64,000 nt of DNA from Aphelenchoides besseyi (taxonomy: Eukaryota > Nematoda > Chromadorea > Rhabditida > Aphelenchoididae): positions 2,480,001-2,544,000 of the forward strand of contig JAMPIQ010000003.1 in assembly GCA_024699855.1 (NCBI GenBank). Reading direction: 5' to 3'. A program made the translations under genes and the position numbers. Below are positions 21,815 to 32,775 of this stretch, one piece after another. How positions within the stretch are numbered: the stretch's first letter is position 1; every line of letters starts with the position of its first letter. The notes beneath the pieces are model-generated. The model saw only the letters and a list, made by a program, of their open reading frames with translations, did no database searches and was not told the origin of the DNA.

Positions 21815-23981
21815 TTACATGTACTCGGATCGATTTTGTTTGCCGCCCATGTTCTTCAACACAAATTCGCTGTGTTGTTGCGGACGTTCTTCGACCTTCT
21901 CGATTGGTTGTTCGACTTTTGGTGCCTAAGAGAAAAAGTCGAGATGGTTAGCCCTTGAGTTTACCGGGATGATTGGTTCCTGAGCCACTTGAAGCGGTTT
22001 GTCTTCAGCGGCATCTTGTTCGTCATGAACCGGCTTCTTTACGGGCTTCTTTTTCGGTGCCAGTTGTTCTTCCTCGTTTTCATCATCCTGAAGTCAAGAA
22101 ATAGTCTCCAAATTCAAAGGGAACTGACCTTTTCGGCTTCTTCTTTCTTCTTGTTCTTACTCAACTCCTCCAATTTGGCGACCATCTCGGCATTCACACG
22201 GCGCATCATCTCCATTTGAGCCATGAGCTCCGCGTTCGAGGGCCCAGCCGGTTGAGCCACTGGTTTTGGAGTTGGTTGAACAGCCGGTTGTGAAGCAACT
22301 AATGGAGCAGATGGAGTGGTCGAAGCCGAGGAATCGTTGACACTCGCGGCCCCAGAACTTTGTTGACTGGTCGAAGTGGGCGGTGGTTGCGCTTTTGGTT
22401 GACGTTTCTTGGCATCAGGACGTGCCGGTGGTTGGCCTTCTTCCTCGACTTCCTCACGACTCATCTTCTTTTTTTGTTTTTTGCGCACCTCCAGTTTCTT
22501 CGGTTCTACTGCCGCCTCAGTTTCCGATTCATCCTCATCGTCGTCGTTTTGGAAGGCCTGAAAACACATGTGCTTGTTTTTGCTGTTGAAAACTCACTCC
22601 ACGACGGCGTTTTCCAGCAGCTTCTTGGTGATGTTTTTTTGGCGTTGGCATCACTTCGTCCTTGTCGGCCACCGCCAATCCTCCTTCGTCCTTCTCTTCG
22701 ACGGGCCCATGCGCTTTTTCCTTCTTTTGCCAATCGAAAGGACCATAGAAGTGGAATTTGATATTCTCTTTCATGGTCACCAACATCATTCCAATGAACG
22801 TGTAGTCCGGTCGTTCGTCTTCGCCCAACTTGTCCAGATTGTGCATGATTGTTTGGAACTGACGAGGAACGTACTTGTAACACTCGTCAACTGAAACATA
22901 CAGTCAATCGAATTCAACAAGTGCTCGCTCACATCCATCGCAGAACAAACGTTCCTTGTTGACGAACATGTTCAAATCGCTGAATTGATCGTTCCACGGC
23001 AAAATCTTGCGACCAAAAAGATTGAAACACACGTAAACCCACGATTCCAAGTCGTCTTTGCGATTGATGTCCTTGGAGCGATGGTAAGCACGTGGCAAAA
23101 AAGCGCGACTGTTCATCTTTGATGGCAAACGACGAGGTGAGTTAGTGAGCTTTGTGTCGTAATGTTGTTCGAAATGATGGGCCATTGAGAAGCCGATCAT
23201 GTAGACGATGTGCGGATTGTCGAGACCCAAAACAAACTTTGATGGCGAGATGTCGCGATGAGTGAAACCAAGAGAATGAAGATCGTGAATAGCTTGAAAG
23301 GTTTGCATGCACAGACGAGCGGCATTAGGTCGAGAAAAATCACAACCGTCGAGAAGTTGGGCCCGCAAATCGTTGAGATTGTAGTCGCAGAGAGTCATCA
23401 TGATGTAGTTGCAGATTCCCGGCATTTTTCCCTTGTTGTGTAAATGCGGGAAGTGCTTTGTGAAGCGACTTTGATGTTTGGAAGCGTCCAAGAGAACGAA
23501 GACGTCGTGCTGAAAGTGGTCAGCTAAATGGTTGAATTGATTGCTTACTTTGAGTTGTTTGGTAGCCGACTCTTGTCCAAGCATCTCGACCTTCAATGCG
23601 TAGAGTTTGTCCGTCTTCTTGCTACGAGCCACGTAGACATGTTCAGCGATTCGGGTCTCGACTTTGTAGCGAGTTCCATTCTTGGTTTTGATCACAAAGT
23701 CGGGAGGCAATTGTTTCATTCCGCTGCCAGTTTCTTTGTGTTTCGGACGACGTTTTTTGGAGCGACTAGCAGTTGAACGATGGAGTGGTTGGTCGTCTTG
23801 TTGTGCGACTTCCGAGGCTTTTTCTTCCTTGGTTCGTTTCTTGCGTGATTCCACGACATCTCGATCAAGTTTCTTCGATTGATGACGATCCTGTTGCTCT
23901 TCTAAAGACATCGTTTGGAATGTCTGTTCCCAGAAACTCACTTCGCAAACGACGGAGAACGTCGGCGTTTTTGTCGTCCAT
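21815..23981 (-). CDS. casein-kinase-1-like pseudokinase with long disordered tail
   Basis: Seven exons in coding order: 23981-23942, 23901-23549, 23509-22933, 22890-22598, 22557-22129, 22087-21965, 21925-21815; about 641 residues. Residues 14-75 are charged and disordered. A CK1/TTBK-like kinase fold follows: YALKVE (K117), GICNYIMMTL hinge, FTHRDISPSKFVLG (D217) and IVYMIGFSMA. Compared with HRDxKPxN and DFG, the catalytic lysine is serine (219), the asparagine is lysine (222), and DFG reads GFS (237-239), so the magnesium-binding aspartate is gone. Catalysis is unlikely; a scaffold role is inferred. After PDYTFIGMML the tail is Lys/Glu-rich, Pro/Gln/Ser-rich, then a predicted coiled coil (AELMAQMEMMRRVNAEM), and ends FVLKNMGGKQNRSEYM. 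Nematodes have many CK1-like kinases, often sperm-expressed. No damage to the frame is seen. Confidence 0.88.
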
Positions 23982-24124
23982 TTTCGTTGTAAGCACGTGC
24001 AGAGTAAAAGTCGACCAATTTCAAACGTCTTAGACGTTCAGACTAACAAAGACCTTTAGTTAATTTCATTCATTCAAGAAATTTGCATCAAAAACAAGTT
24101 TATTAGTTTTCAGAGTTTGTATGT

Positions 24125-24141
24125 AGTCATAAAACGGGGCT
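24125..24141 (-). promoter_or_regulatory. degenerate histone 3' stem-loop of H2B
   Basis: At the expected place 3' of H2B the flanks TGTAG and CTGTTT of the two intact histone stem-loops are kept. The stem between them reads AGTCAT/CGGGGCT on the plus strand and pairs at only about three of six positions. Confidence 0.5.
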
Positions 24142-24182
24142 GTTTGAAATCAATTGATTGTTTGCAAAATCAATTGGAGTGT

Positions 24183-24593
24183 TTACTTGGCAGCAGTGTA
24201 CTTGGTCACGGCTTTGGTTCCTTCAGAAACGGCGTGTTTGGCCAATTCACCGGGCAGAATGAGTCGGACGGATGTTTGGATTTCGCGCGATGAGATGGTC
24301 GACTTCTTATTGTAAGTGGCCAGACGAGAAGCTTCGCCGGCAATACGCTCGAAGACGTCATTTACAAACGAGTTCATGATGGACATCGCTTTGGAGGAGA
24401 TTCCAGTGTCCGGATGCACTTGTTTCAACACACGATAGATGTAGACTCTAAGAAAGAACAAAAATAAACACAAATGAACGATCGAAACTTACGCGTATGA
24501 TTCCTTGCGACTGTGACGACGTTTCTTCTCTCCGGTCTTCTTCACGGCTTTCACAGCCTTCTTTCCCTTCGATCCAGCGGGTTTGGGCGCCAT
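24183..24593 (-). CDS. core histone H2B with one intron
   Basis: Exons 24593-24493 and 24447-24183 with a 45-nt GTAAGT/TTCTTAG intron inside codon A34. The protein is 121 residues: a Lys-rich tail ([19 protein letters not shown]), [12 protein letters not shown], then [20 protein letters not shown] and the C-terminal helix ending TKYTAAK. It is a component of the nucleosome octamer. All core-fold segments are present. Replication-dependent histone genes normally have no intron. The TATA box is 63 bases upstream of the ATG. The usual stem-loop 3' of the gene is degenerate, so processing of this mRNA may differ from that of H3. Confidence 0.96.
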
Positions 24594-24655
24594 TGCGAAC
24601 GAGCGATTCAATAGTCAGTTCGGAGACTGGTGGAGAGCAAGTGGACATGCGCAGC

Positions 24656-24662
24656 TTTTATA
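24656..24662 (-). promoter_or_regulatory. TATA box of H2B
   Basis: TATAAAA on the minus strand about 63 bases before the H2B ATG, matching the position of the H3 TATA box. GC-rich tracts (GGGCGGAGTC) lie just upstream. Confidence 0.7.
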
Positions 24663-24831
24663 TGCGAGTTGGAGTCCAAAGTGGAGTGGGCGGAGTCTCG
24701 AAGATTAAAATGGGCGGGAACTGGAGAATTTATTGGAAGTCTCAATATGAAATTGTTGGGAAATTCCGTTTATTCTTTTATGAGATTGGCTTAATGGTTG
24801 CAGTCAAATGAAATGATCGTTTATGATTTGT

Positions 24832-24847
24832 AGCCCTAAAAAGGGCT
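24832..24847 (-). promoter_or_regulatory. histone mRNA 3' stem-loop of H3
   Basis: On the minus strand AGCCCT-TTTT-AGGGCT: a perfect six-pair stem with a four-U loop, 60 bases after the H3 stop. This is the element bound by stem-loop binding protein for 3' processing of replication-dependent histone mRNAs. Confidence 0.85.
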
Positions 24848-24906
24848 GTTTTGGATCAGAAAATTGGAATGCACTCTACGGCTCACAAGTCCGAACAATC
24901 GGGCAC

Positions 24907-25475
<569 letters not shown>

Positions 25476-25807
25476 CGCGGTCTGGTGGAGAAAAAGAGGC
25501 GGAGCCAACTGCTGAGTGAGTGCGCTGTTTTGGCGGGAAAAGCGAAGTGGACTCAAAAGATGTTGTTCTGAAAATCTCAATGCCTTCTAACCCTTCTGAT
25601 GATCTGATCAGAAAAAGAGGCGCCGAATTAGACTCATCAAGTCACGTGAATAACCAACTCGAGTTGATATTGACAGCAACAAACCCATTCACGAATAGAT
25701 GCTATTAATCCAGTCAATTCAAACCATCTACTTGTACTTCAACATCACAATTCACCTTTCACAAAAACAAGTTTATTCATCAAATTTATTAATTCATTCC
25801 AATTTGT

Positions 25808-25823
25808 AGCCCTAAAAAGGGCT
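25808..25823 (-). promoter_or_regulatory. histone mRNA 3' stem-loop of H2A
   Basis: Same 16-base perfect stem-loop as at H3, about 60 bases after the H2A stop; 10 or more bases of flank on each side are also identical. Confidence 0.85.
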
Positions 25824-25883
25824 GTTTTGGATCAGAAGTTGGTTGGTCAGCAGATCGCTTTCGAGCTCAACATTTGAGAGCGT

Positions 25884-26224
25884 TTAAGCGTGTTCGGTCG
25901 TCTTCTTGGGCAAAAGAACGGAGTTGATGTTCGGCAACACTCCGCCTTGAGCGATCGTAAGACCCGAGAGCAACTTGTCCAATTCTTCGTCGTTTCGGAC
26001 TGAAAACACAAGAAATCAAATGAATTGATCAGAAGTGAACTTACCGGCCAATTGCAAATGTCGTGGGTTGATACGAGTCTTCTTGTTGTCACGGGCAGCA
26101 TTGCCGGCCAACTCGAGAACTTCGGCAGCCAAGTACTCCAAGACAGCGGCAACGTAGACTGGAGCTCCGGTTCCAACTCGTTCGGCGTAGTGTCCTTTGT
26201 GAAGAAGACGATGCAAACGACCAA
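25884..26224 (-). pseudogene. histone H2A lacking its first exon
   Basis: Two exons remain. 26224-26045 covers [17 protein letters not shown] through NPRHLQLA; 25999-25884 covers [19 protein letters not shown] to PKKTTEHA and the stop. The first starts after a good CGTTTCAG acceptor inside the valine codon of P-V-G-R-L, so it is an internal exon. The N-terminal tail and the start of the alpha-N helix (the S-G-R-G-K ... Q-F-P part) are not found in the next 600 bases upstream, where a dispersed repeat appears instead. No ATG opens the frame. The remaining sequence is undamaged and keeps its stem-loop. It is a recent 5' truncation, or its first exon lies further away. Confidence 0.8.
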
Positions 26225-26225
26225 C

Positions 26226-26928
26226 TGAAACGCTAAGGGACACTGATTGCTGTAATTTTAAGCATTGATTTCAAACTGGCAGTTTATGTACTGGAATCTC
26301 GGTTACGTTGAAATGACCACAAAAGTTATTTTTATACGAATGACAACAACACTTGTATTTGAAGGAGTTTCTTTATTTTCAAACAAAATCATCCAATATG
26401 CAATGAAAAAAGATGGCGATCCAATCAAAGTTTGCTGTTTCATAATCGAATCGATAAAGGCACTGAAATTCTGTGTTTCTCTTATCAATAACAGTAGTAA
26501 AATTCGATCTCAGCGTCTTAAGTCGTTCAAAAAAGAAACGGCGTTCGGTTTAACAACCTGACACTACTATCAATAAAAGAGGTTGTTTATGTACTTACAT
26601 TTCTGGAAGAGGATTCCAATGTTATGTTTTATATACGTTCCGTAATATATCGTATGTTATTCCCACTTTCTTTGATAGTTTATTTGTATATGTTACGGCC
26701 TTTTTGTCAAATGGCCCGGGACAAATGTTCAATAGCTATTTTCAAGTCAATTATTTAATTTAAACATGGTATCTGAAGAAAATACATCCAAGAACCATTG
26801 GCGCATTAATTTATAAGTACTTGAGAAAATTAAGCGACGACCCTAATGAAGTAAGCTCGACAAATAAAGGTAAGTGGAAGATCGTGAAAAGAAATAAAAT
26901 TATGGTTGCAGATTAACAGGGTTATCAT
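26226..26928. other. gene-less stretch with a dispersed repeat
   Basis: Bases about 26264-26310 resemble 33757-33800 (shared CAGTTTATGTACT with similar flanks). The rest is AT-rich without features. No H2A first exon or promoter is visible here. Confidence 0.45.
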
Positions 26929-27852
26929 GATTTTAGCACGAGCGAGATTTGTGACACCGAAAGTTGCATGCACGATTAGGTTTGAAACATTTGCAGCGGT
27001 TGGTTTGGCACTTTTGAGTGCAAGAACAGTGGACGAAACCTTGAGTAACAGTAGCCGATTGAAATCCAACTGCGGCGCGAAATGAACGGTGATAAGAATC
27101 CGGAACGTCGTCAACAGTGAGAAATTCTTAAATTGTTGGGTTGATTTGGTTACGCGAATACCGTTGCGGTAAACGATCTTCATTCGTACCTAAAGTGTAC
27201 AAGTCGGTTTGTTCGTTGTGTTCCACTACAACGGCCATTAGATTACGTGTTCACGATTGGTGACGATCAACATGCGAGATTTTGGTCAAAACGGTAGTTC
27301 CAAGATAAACTGTGCCAAAACTGAAAACAAAATAAGAACACTTAAATCATTTCAATGTACTTACCGTCGTTGAGATGAATGACGCATTCGATTCGCTTGA
27401 TTTTCTGTTGTCCGTAAAACGGTTTCGCAAATTTCCAATCGATTGTTGACTTCGATTTCTTCGTTATTCCTATCTGGATTCAAATCGAGAATTATTTCGT
27501 CACCATTTTCATCTACAATCAGTGGATACTTAATTTGGGAATTCTCATTCACTTCATTGTTGTTCTGTTGAGCTGTTTCAGTTTCCATTTCATCACCGTC
27601 AGAACTCGTGTTCAAACGAAGTGGAGCAGCAGTCGGATCAGCATCCAAATCTTATTATAAGTAGCTAAACAACATCGATTCTTACTAAAAAGCGCTCGGT
27701 AAGGAATCATATTGATGGCGGAATGAAAACGAGTATTTTTTTGATATTGGATTGTTGGAAGTAGACGCACCCAATGCGTTGAAAAATGTTCGACCAAAGC
27801 AGTTGCGGCTGTTCTTTAGAATATTCTCTCCACGCTCCAGCTTCAAGACATA

Positions 27853-28043
27853 CACCAATCGATTCCTCTCGTCGAGCTGATCATTTTTCATATGGATACT
27901 AGGTCCGAATACTCACTCATTGGAAAGTTACAAAATTACTAGGAATCAACATTCGTCTTACTGGTATAAGGGAAAAAGTTTCCAAGACCCGATCAATATG
28001 GCTACCAATCAACTCGTCTCGTCGTGCTCATCATTTTTTATTT
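27853..28043. repeat. 40-bp imperfect duplication
   Basis: Copies at 27853-27893 and 28004-28043 share ACCAATC, CTCTCGTCG/TCTCGTCG and TCATTTTT in the same order (about 80 percent identity, 151 bp apart). They lie at the presumed right junction of the Merlin insertion and may record its insertion or later rearrangement. Confidence 0.5.
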
Positions 28044-28100
28044 TAACAAAACTTCAGACAAACTCGTATTCAAGAAAGTCGAATTAAAAAATCACATCAG

Positions 28101-29160
28101 TTAAGAAGGGAAGTGAGTCGCCTTAATGGCTTCGATCAATGAATCAAAGGGATCGATGGAATTTAAACGACAGTGACGCCGCCATTGATACTCCATAAGA
28201 GCTGTCTTAAACGCAGAATGAGGTACGCGTTTAGTTCGGAAGTAATCTTTCAACGGTCGCCAACTGGATTTTATGCGGTTCGTATGTACACCGTCTTCTG
28301 TGACGAAGGGATTCTCAGGATCGCTGTGGTTCACCTAAAGATAAAAGTGTAGGAAACTAATTGATTTTAGACTTACCACTTGATGAACATATCCGTGAGT
28401 ATCGAGCGAATTGTACGCGCGACAAGCATCAGTACAAATGATAGATCCGAGTTCAACGTGCTTGAGAATGAGTGGCACTAGGTCTTCCGCTCTTCGGGTG
28501 CCTTCTGGATGATCTTCATCAAAAGGACAGAGCTCAAGACGCAAATCATCAGATCCATCGGCAATCATGCCCAACAGCCAATGCCTCAGCACACGCTTTT
28601 CACGATTGTATTTCCGCTTGTCGCACTTTGTTACCTCGATTTGGACTACAACTCCGGGCCCGCCAATTTTTGCACTGTGATGCACCACAGAATCGTATTC
28701 ATCAAATACCAAATCCCGACAATATCTATAGAAGTCGCAAATTGTAGCCTAGAAACGAAATGATCAAGTCAACGAGCAAAACTAACGTCGGATAGAAGTG
28801 GTCCTGAGCGATTGACGAAGTACGAGGGTTGTAACGCTTCCAAACGAGCAACAGCGTAGGACTCATTTCGGCAAAATGAGTAAAGAAGAGAAATGACTTG
28901 ATCGATTGGTAAATGCACTCGATAAAAGAACGTATTCACTGTTCGAGTTACTTCCTTGTCTTGTCTTTTGTATTGACGTTTTTTGCAGACAAATGAACCG
29001 AACGGACCAACGTTTCCATTAGTACGAATCACTTGCAACGTTTTGCATTGAGAACACTTTTTTCGGCCGGAACAAGACCTTGATTCACGGCCCACTCGAC
29101 AGCATCCTGTTTTGAGCGAATTTCATTGAACAAACTTCGGCGATTGAATCTAGCAAATTG
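28101..29160 (-). pseudogene. Merlin (IS1016/ISXO2-like) transposase, catalytically dead
   Basis: N-terminal part RSLFNEIRSKQDAVEWA...NQGL, a zinc ribbon (KCSQCKTLQ ... FVCKKRQ), RTVNTFFYRVHLPI, then the ISXO2-like core: KIGGPGVVVQIEV, KRKYNREKRVLRHW, ICTDACRAYNSL, HQVVNHSDPENPFVTEDG, HTNRIKSSWRPLKDYF. The order and motifs are those of eukaryotic Merlin transposases. Of the three acidic catalytic residues only the middle D remains: the first (usually I-D-E) reads I-E-V and the last (usually T-I-E) reads R-I-K. Two short introns (38 nt after LLSD, 43 nt after HQV) splice in frame with GT-AG ends. One frameshift lies in a run of six A at about 29065. It sits inside the KRBA2-type element. Confidence 0.82.
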
Positions 29161-29850
29161 ATAATTTGCTCGTTCGACCAAACCTTGTGTTTCCGAATGC
29201 CGTGGTTTTCCGTGAACACATTTGGCGCCCCCATTCACGAGCAATGTTCTCGATTGTTTCGTTCTTGAACTTGCGGCCATTGTCCGTATGAAGAATTTTT
29301 AGGGCGCCAAATTTTGAGAAGATTTGAAGCTGATCATGGACTGCATCCGCCGTTTTGTTTTTTACCGCCCAAAGGTTTAAGAATTTGGAGTGATGATCGA
29401 TGTAAACGAGTAGATAACGGTAGTCACCGTCGGCCTGGAACGCAAAGACAATAAGAAGGTGGAAACGTACTTGCCTTTGATGTAAAGTCCACTAAATCTA
29501 ATTGGCAACTAGAATTAAACTCTCTTTCCACTATGGGCTTGACAATCACTCCACATTTGACTTTTGACTGTTTTAATTTGCCCACTTTGCAGCAGCTAAA
29601 AAATGATAAAATCAAATCTCTAAAGCGTCAAGAACAATGCAAAAACAAAAGAGAAGTCAATCTACTTGCCCAACCCACCATATCCTTGACTCTTCAACTC
29701 GCGCAACATGATGTTGCGGTCGATGTGTCCCTTCGATGTGTGGACAGACTACAGTATTTGAAAGCACTTGTCCGATCGAACGACGAGTAGAGCTTTTTTA
29801 ACAGTTTGTACTTGCGACCAACACGTCTTCGTTTCTACCTAAAAGAAAAC

Positions 29851-30890
29851 CAAATGTTAAATGTTTCAACGCAAAACTTATCGCTTGATCAGATTGTTGT
29901 CATTTGTGTGTTGGACCTTCAATCCTTCTTCGTGTCTTTTCAAGACACTCAGCGTTCTCTTGTACTCGGTTTGTGTTTTTACACCACAACATTTCTTAGC
30001 AGCAATGAACGTTGTCAAAGCGTCTTCAAAACGCTGAGTCGCTTCTAATCGAAATCACGCAAAGCAAAATATCGATTGGTCAAATACCATTCCAAAATTC
30101 GAAGAATTGTGAGACGTCAGACGCACTCCAAGGTCCAGATAGAATTTCTTGAGCACGTACACAGCCGCGAGCCACAACTTTGCTGAAGTTTGAATAAGGT
30201 CAGGTTGAGTTTTCGAATAATACTTCTTAACATTAGCAATGAAAGCTTCGGAATCGTAGATTTTGAGTTTCTTACCTCACCTACATAACTAAGCCAACGC
30301 ACAATAAAATACTTCTCGTCATTATAAACTCGAGAAAAAATACACAGGTTCAATAATTTATCTCAGATTTTGAATCCGAAATAAAACTCTAAACTCACGA
30401 AGCTCATTTCTTTGAAAAATGCACTTTTTGCGTTCGTTAAAAAGTCAACATTTTTCTTTTCGTAAACTCGGAATAAATAAATAGGTAGAAATAATAGGTA
30501 TATTAAGATAGAATAAAAATATCTTTATTCGAATAGCTAAACCACATTTAGATCTTAAAGAATTCATACGGTTGAGTGATCAACTTGTAAAGAATAATAC
30601 AGTAATGATCAATTAAATTGTGCAAACAAAAGTGATTATAAAAGTTTGCCTAAATTTCTAGCGCTAACGTAAAAATTGCTCAACTTCAGAAACACAAATT
30701 AAGATTCACATACCGTTGAATCAACTTTATTCGGGAATCTATTCGCCGTTGCTCTGATTCAATCACATTGTCATTTCTTCAATAACAAAAAAGCTTATTC
30801 GCGAAACGCAAAAACCAAAAAATGCATAGTTTTTTGTAAACGTTATGAGGTCAAAAAATCGGAAATTTTCAAATCGCTGTTTTGATAAAA
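29851..30890. other. gene-less stretch
   Basis: AT-rich DNA between the integrase element and the Helitron relic. It may contain the 5' end of the first, but no motif is readable. Confidence 0.45.
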
Positions 30891-32775
30891 TTATGCATAC
30901 CAATCGATTTGTCGACTTATTCTGAGAACAAAATAAATAATTAGTAATTGGCGCCGTTGTTGTTCAAATCTGTAAGAACAACTCAGCAATCTTTCAGTTC
31001 GTCGATTTGCAGGTGGGATACAAACGGCAGAAAAAACTCGCTTTTGCAGTTCCTTAAGGTCATTGACGAAATTGAATTCCGATAAAGCAAGTACTGTCGA
31101 GTAGTATTCGTTTTGTCGAATGATCGATTTGTTGGCAATTCCGACATCACGCAAAAATGAGCGTAACCGAATCTGATTCGCATCAGTTCGATGATTCTGA
31201 CGCAAGCACAGAAATTTGATTGTACCTTTTTTATGCTCTGCAATGAGACTTTCGTCGAAGCCGGAAGCCACGTTTCCGTTTCGAACGATCGGCAGAATTT
31301 GTCGAAAGTCTCCGCCAAAAATGATCACTAATCTTCGTTTGACGTACGGACCTTGACGAACGTCGCAAATCATACAATTCATGTAATTGTAGACGTTTTG
31401 ATGCATTGCCGACGCTTCATCGATTAGAAGAAGTCCCCAGCAGCGAATAGTTTCAGCAGCCCGACAGTGTTTGTTCATTCGCGATTCCGTGTCAGAAGCG
31501 AGATCCGTTGGAATCATGAATTGTGAATGAACGGTTTGCTCTTGGAACAAAAGCGACGCATCGATTCCCATCGTTGCATTGGAGTCGAATGGAATATTGT
31601 GCGCATTGCATTTTCGAATCAGTTGATTGTACAATTTCCGTTTTCCAGTTTCATCTTCGCCGTGAAATTCCGGATTGAATGCGGCAATCGAAATCACTAA
31701 GCGAGAAGTCTCGATTAGTTAAATGCCATTCCAAAATTTGAAGAGCGATTTGTTCGGCTCGTTGTTCGCACACTGTCATTCAGATGTACGAAACGATTTC
31801 CGAGAGGTGACCCATGAACCGTTGGTTGAGTGCGTTTCTCCAAATCAAATTCGATTCCATTCGATCCATTTGTTGGGCTGCGCTCACAAAGTCCAATTCA
31901 CCGAAAACATTTGAATCGAATTGACGGTATGTGATTCCGTTCACTGTCGCCAATTGTTCGAAACTTTAAACGTATTTTATTCGCAATACGATTGTACGCA
32001 GAGCCAACAGTTGACGGTTTCGAACATTCACTTCGTAAATTGCAACTACACGTTTACGTTTCAATTGCAGTTTTTGAAAGTACGTTTACGTTTATCGTAG
32101 TTCTATTCGTAATGAAAGTCTTTGCATGTTAAATCGGCCGTCTCATTCGGATTTTCACGACAGAATTTCGTGTACGCTGTGAAACGCAGATGAACTTCGC
32201 TTGTCGAGTTGGCACGACGAACAATGCCCTCGGCTTTGTGGGGCCGTGGGCCACAAAATCGAAACGACCGTTCAGCGGAGAGAACTTCATTGAATCTGAC
32301 AAAAGCGAATACAACACTCCGGCCTTACACATGAAACAAGATGCCAAATAGAAGGGTGCGGTTTGAGATCGGGCTGTGAGAACCGCCCTTTAGTTCGCCG
32401 ACGCGACAGCTTGATCAGCGTTTACGACAATCAAATTAGATTCGTTCGGCAAATGTACTCCTATCATGATCACAACATAGAGAAGTAAAACGGAGCTTTT
32501 AAAAGCAGATTCATAACTGCTTCGTAATCACTACAATACATCAACGACATCTGATATCGTGCTTCATTGTAGTTGACCGTTTTGTCATCGTTTATTTCGA
32601 TGAACGCCGTTGACATTTAACCTTTTATAATATATTTGATCGCATATCTGGTGGTGTTTCGAGTTACAACGGCTTCTAGATTTTTGTGTCCGTTCCACGT
32701 TTTTAATCCATAAGAATTGTGCGGAACGACGTTTTTGTCCGTCAGAATCTTGCCACCTTTCTTAACATGCTTGAA
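30891..32775 (-). pseudogene. Helitron RepHel relic (linker and PIF1-like helicase parts)
   Basis: Reading 5' to 3' on the minus strand, four pieces follow Helitron order. First, DKNVVPHNSYGLKTWNGHKN ... RYAIKYIIKG (32755-32620), the conserved block after the Rep domain. Then IGVHLPNESNLIV (about 32460). Then LRFTAYTKFCRENPNETADL (about 32170). Last is a 268-codon open helicase piece (31697-30891) with TVHSQFMIP, GLLLIDEASAMHQNVYN (motif II), LVIIFGGDFRQILPIV (motif III) and FLCLRQNHRTD. Stops and frame changes separate the first three pieces, and the Walker A motif is not seen. The HUH replication-initiator motifs would lie further upstream and are not found. Confidence 0.8.

Larger units (their letters stand above)
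26929..29850 (-). mobile_element. KRBA2-type integrase element, split by a Merlin insertion
   Basis: The coding order on the minus strand is that of KRBA2-like (Ginger-related) integrases. A zinc-binding part comes first (HTSKGHIDRNIMLRELKSQG, about 29680-29750), then the integrase core (YIDHHSKF, ILHTDNGRKFKN, HGKPRHSETQGLVERAN; D-D-E present) down to about 29160. After a gap of 1.2 kb the C-terminal part resumes: NPISKKYSF/THWVRLLPTIQYQKN and MIPYRALFSK (about 27850-27670), an acidic region (27648-27361), RNQIN (about 27140), and the cysteine-rich tail VHCSCTQKCQTNRCKCF ... CNFRCHKSRSC (27020-26930). Several frame changes are needed, for example inside the core near 29250. Dead element, but the order is complete. 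Confidence 0.75.
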
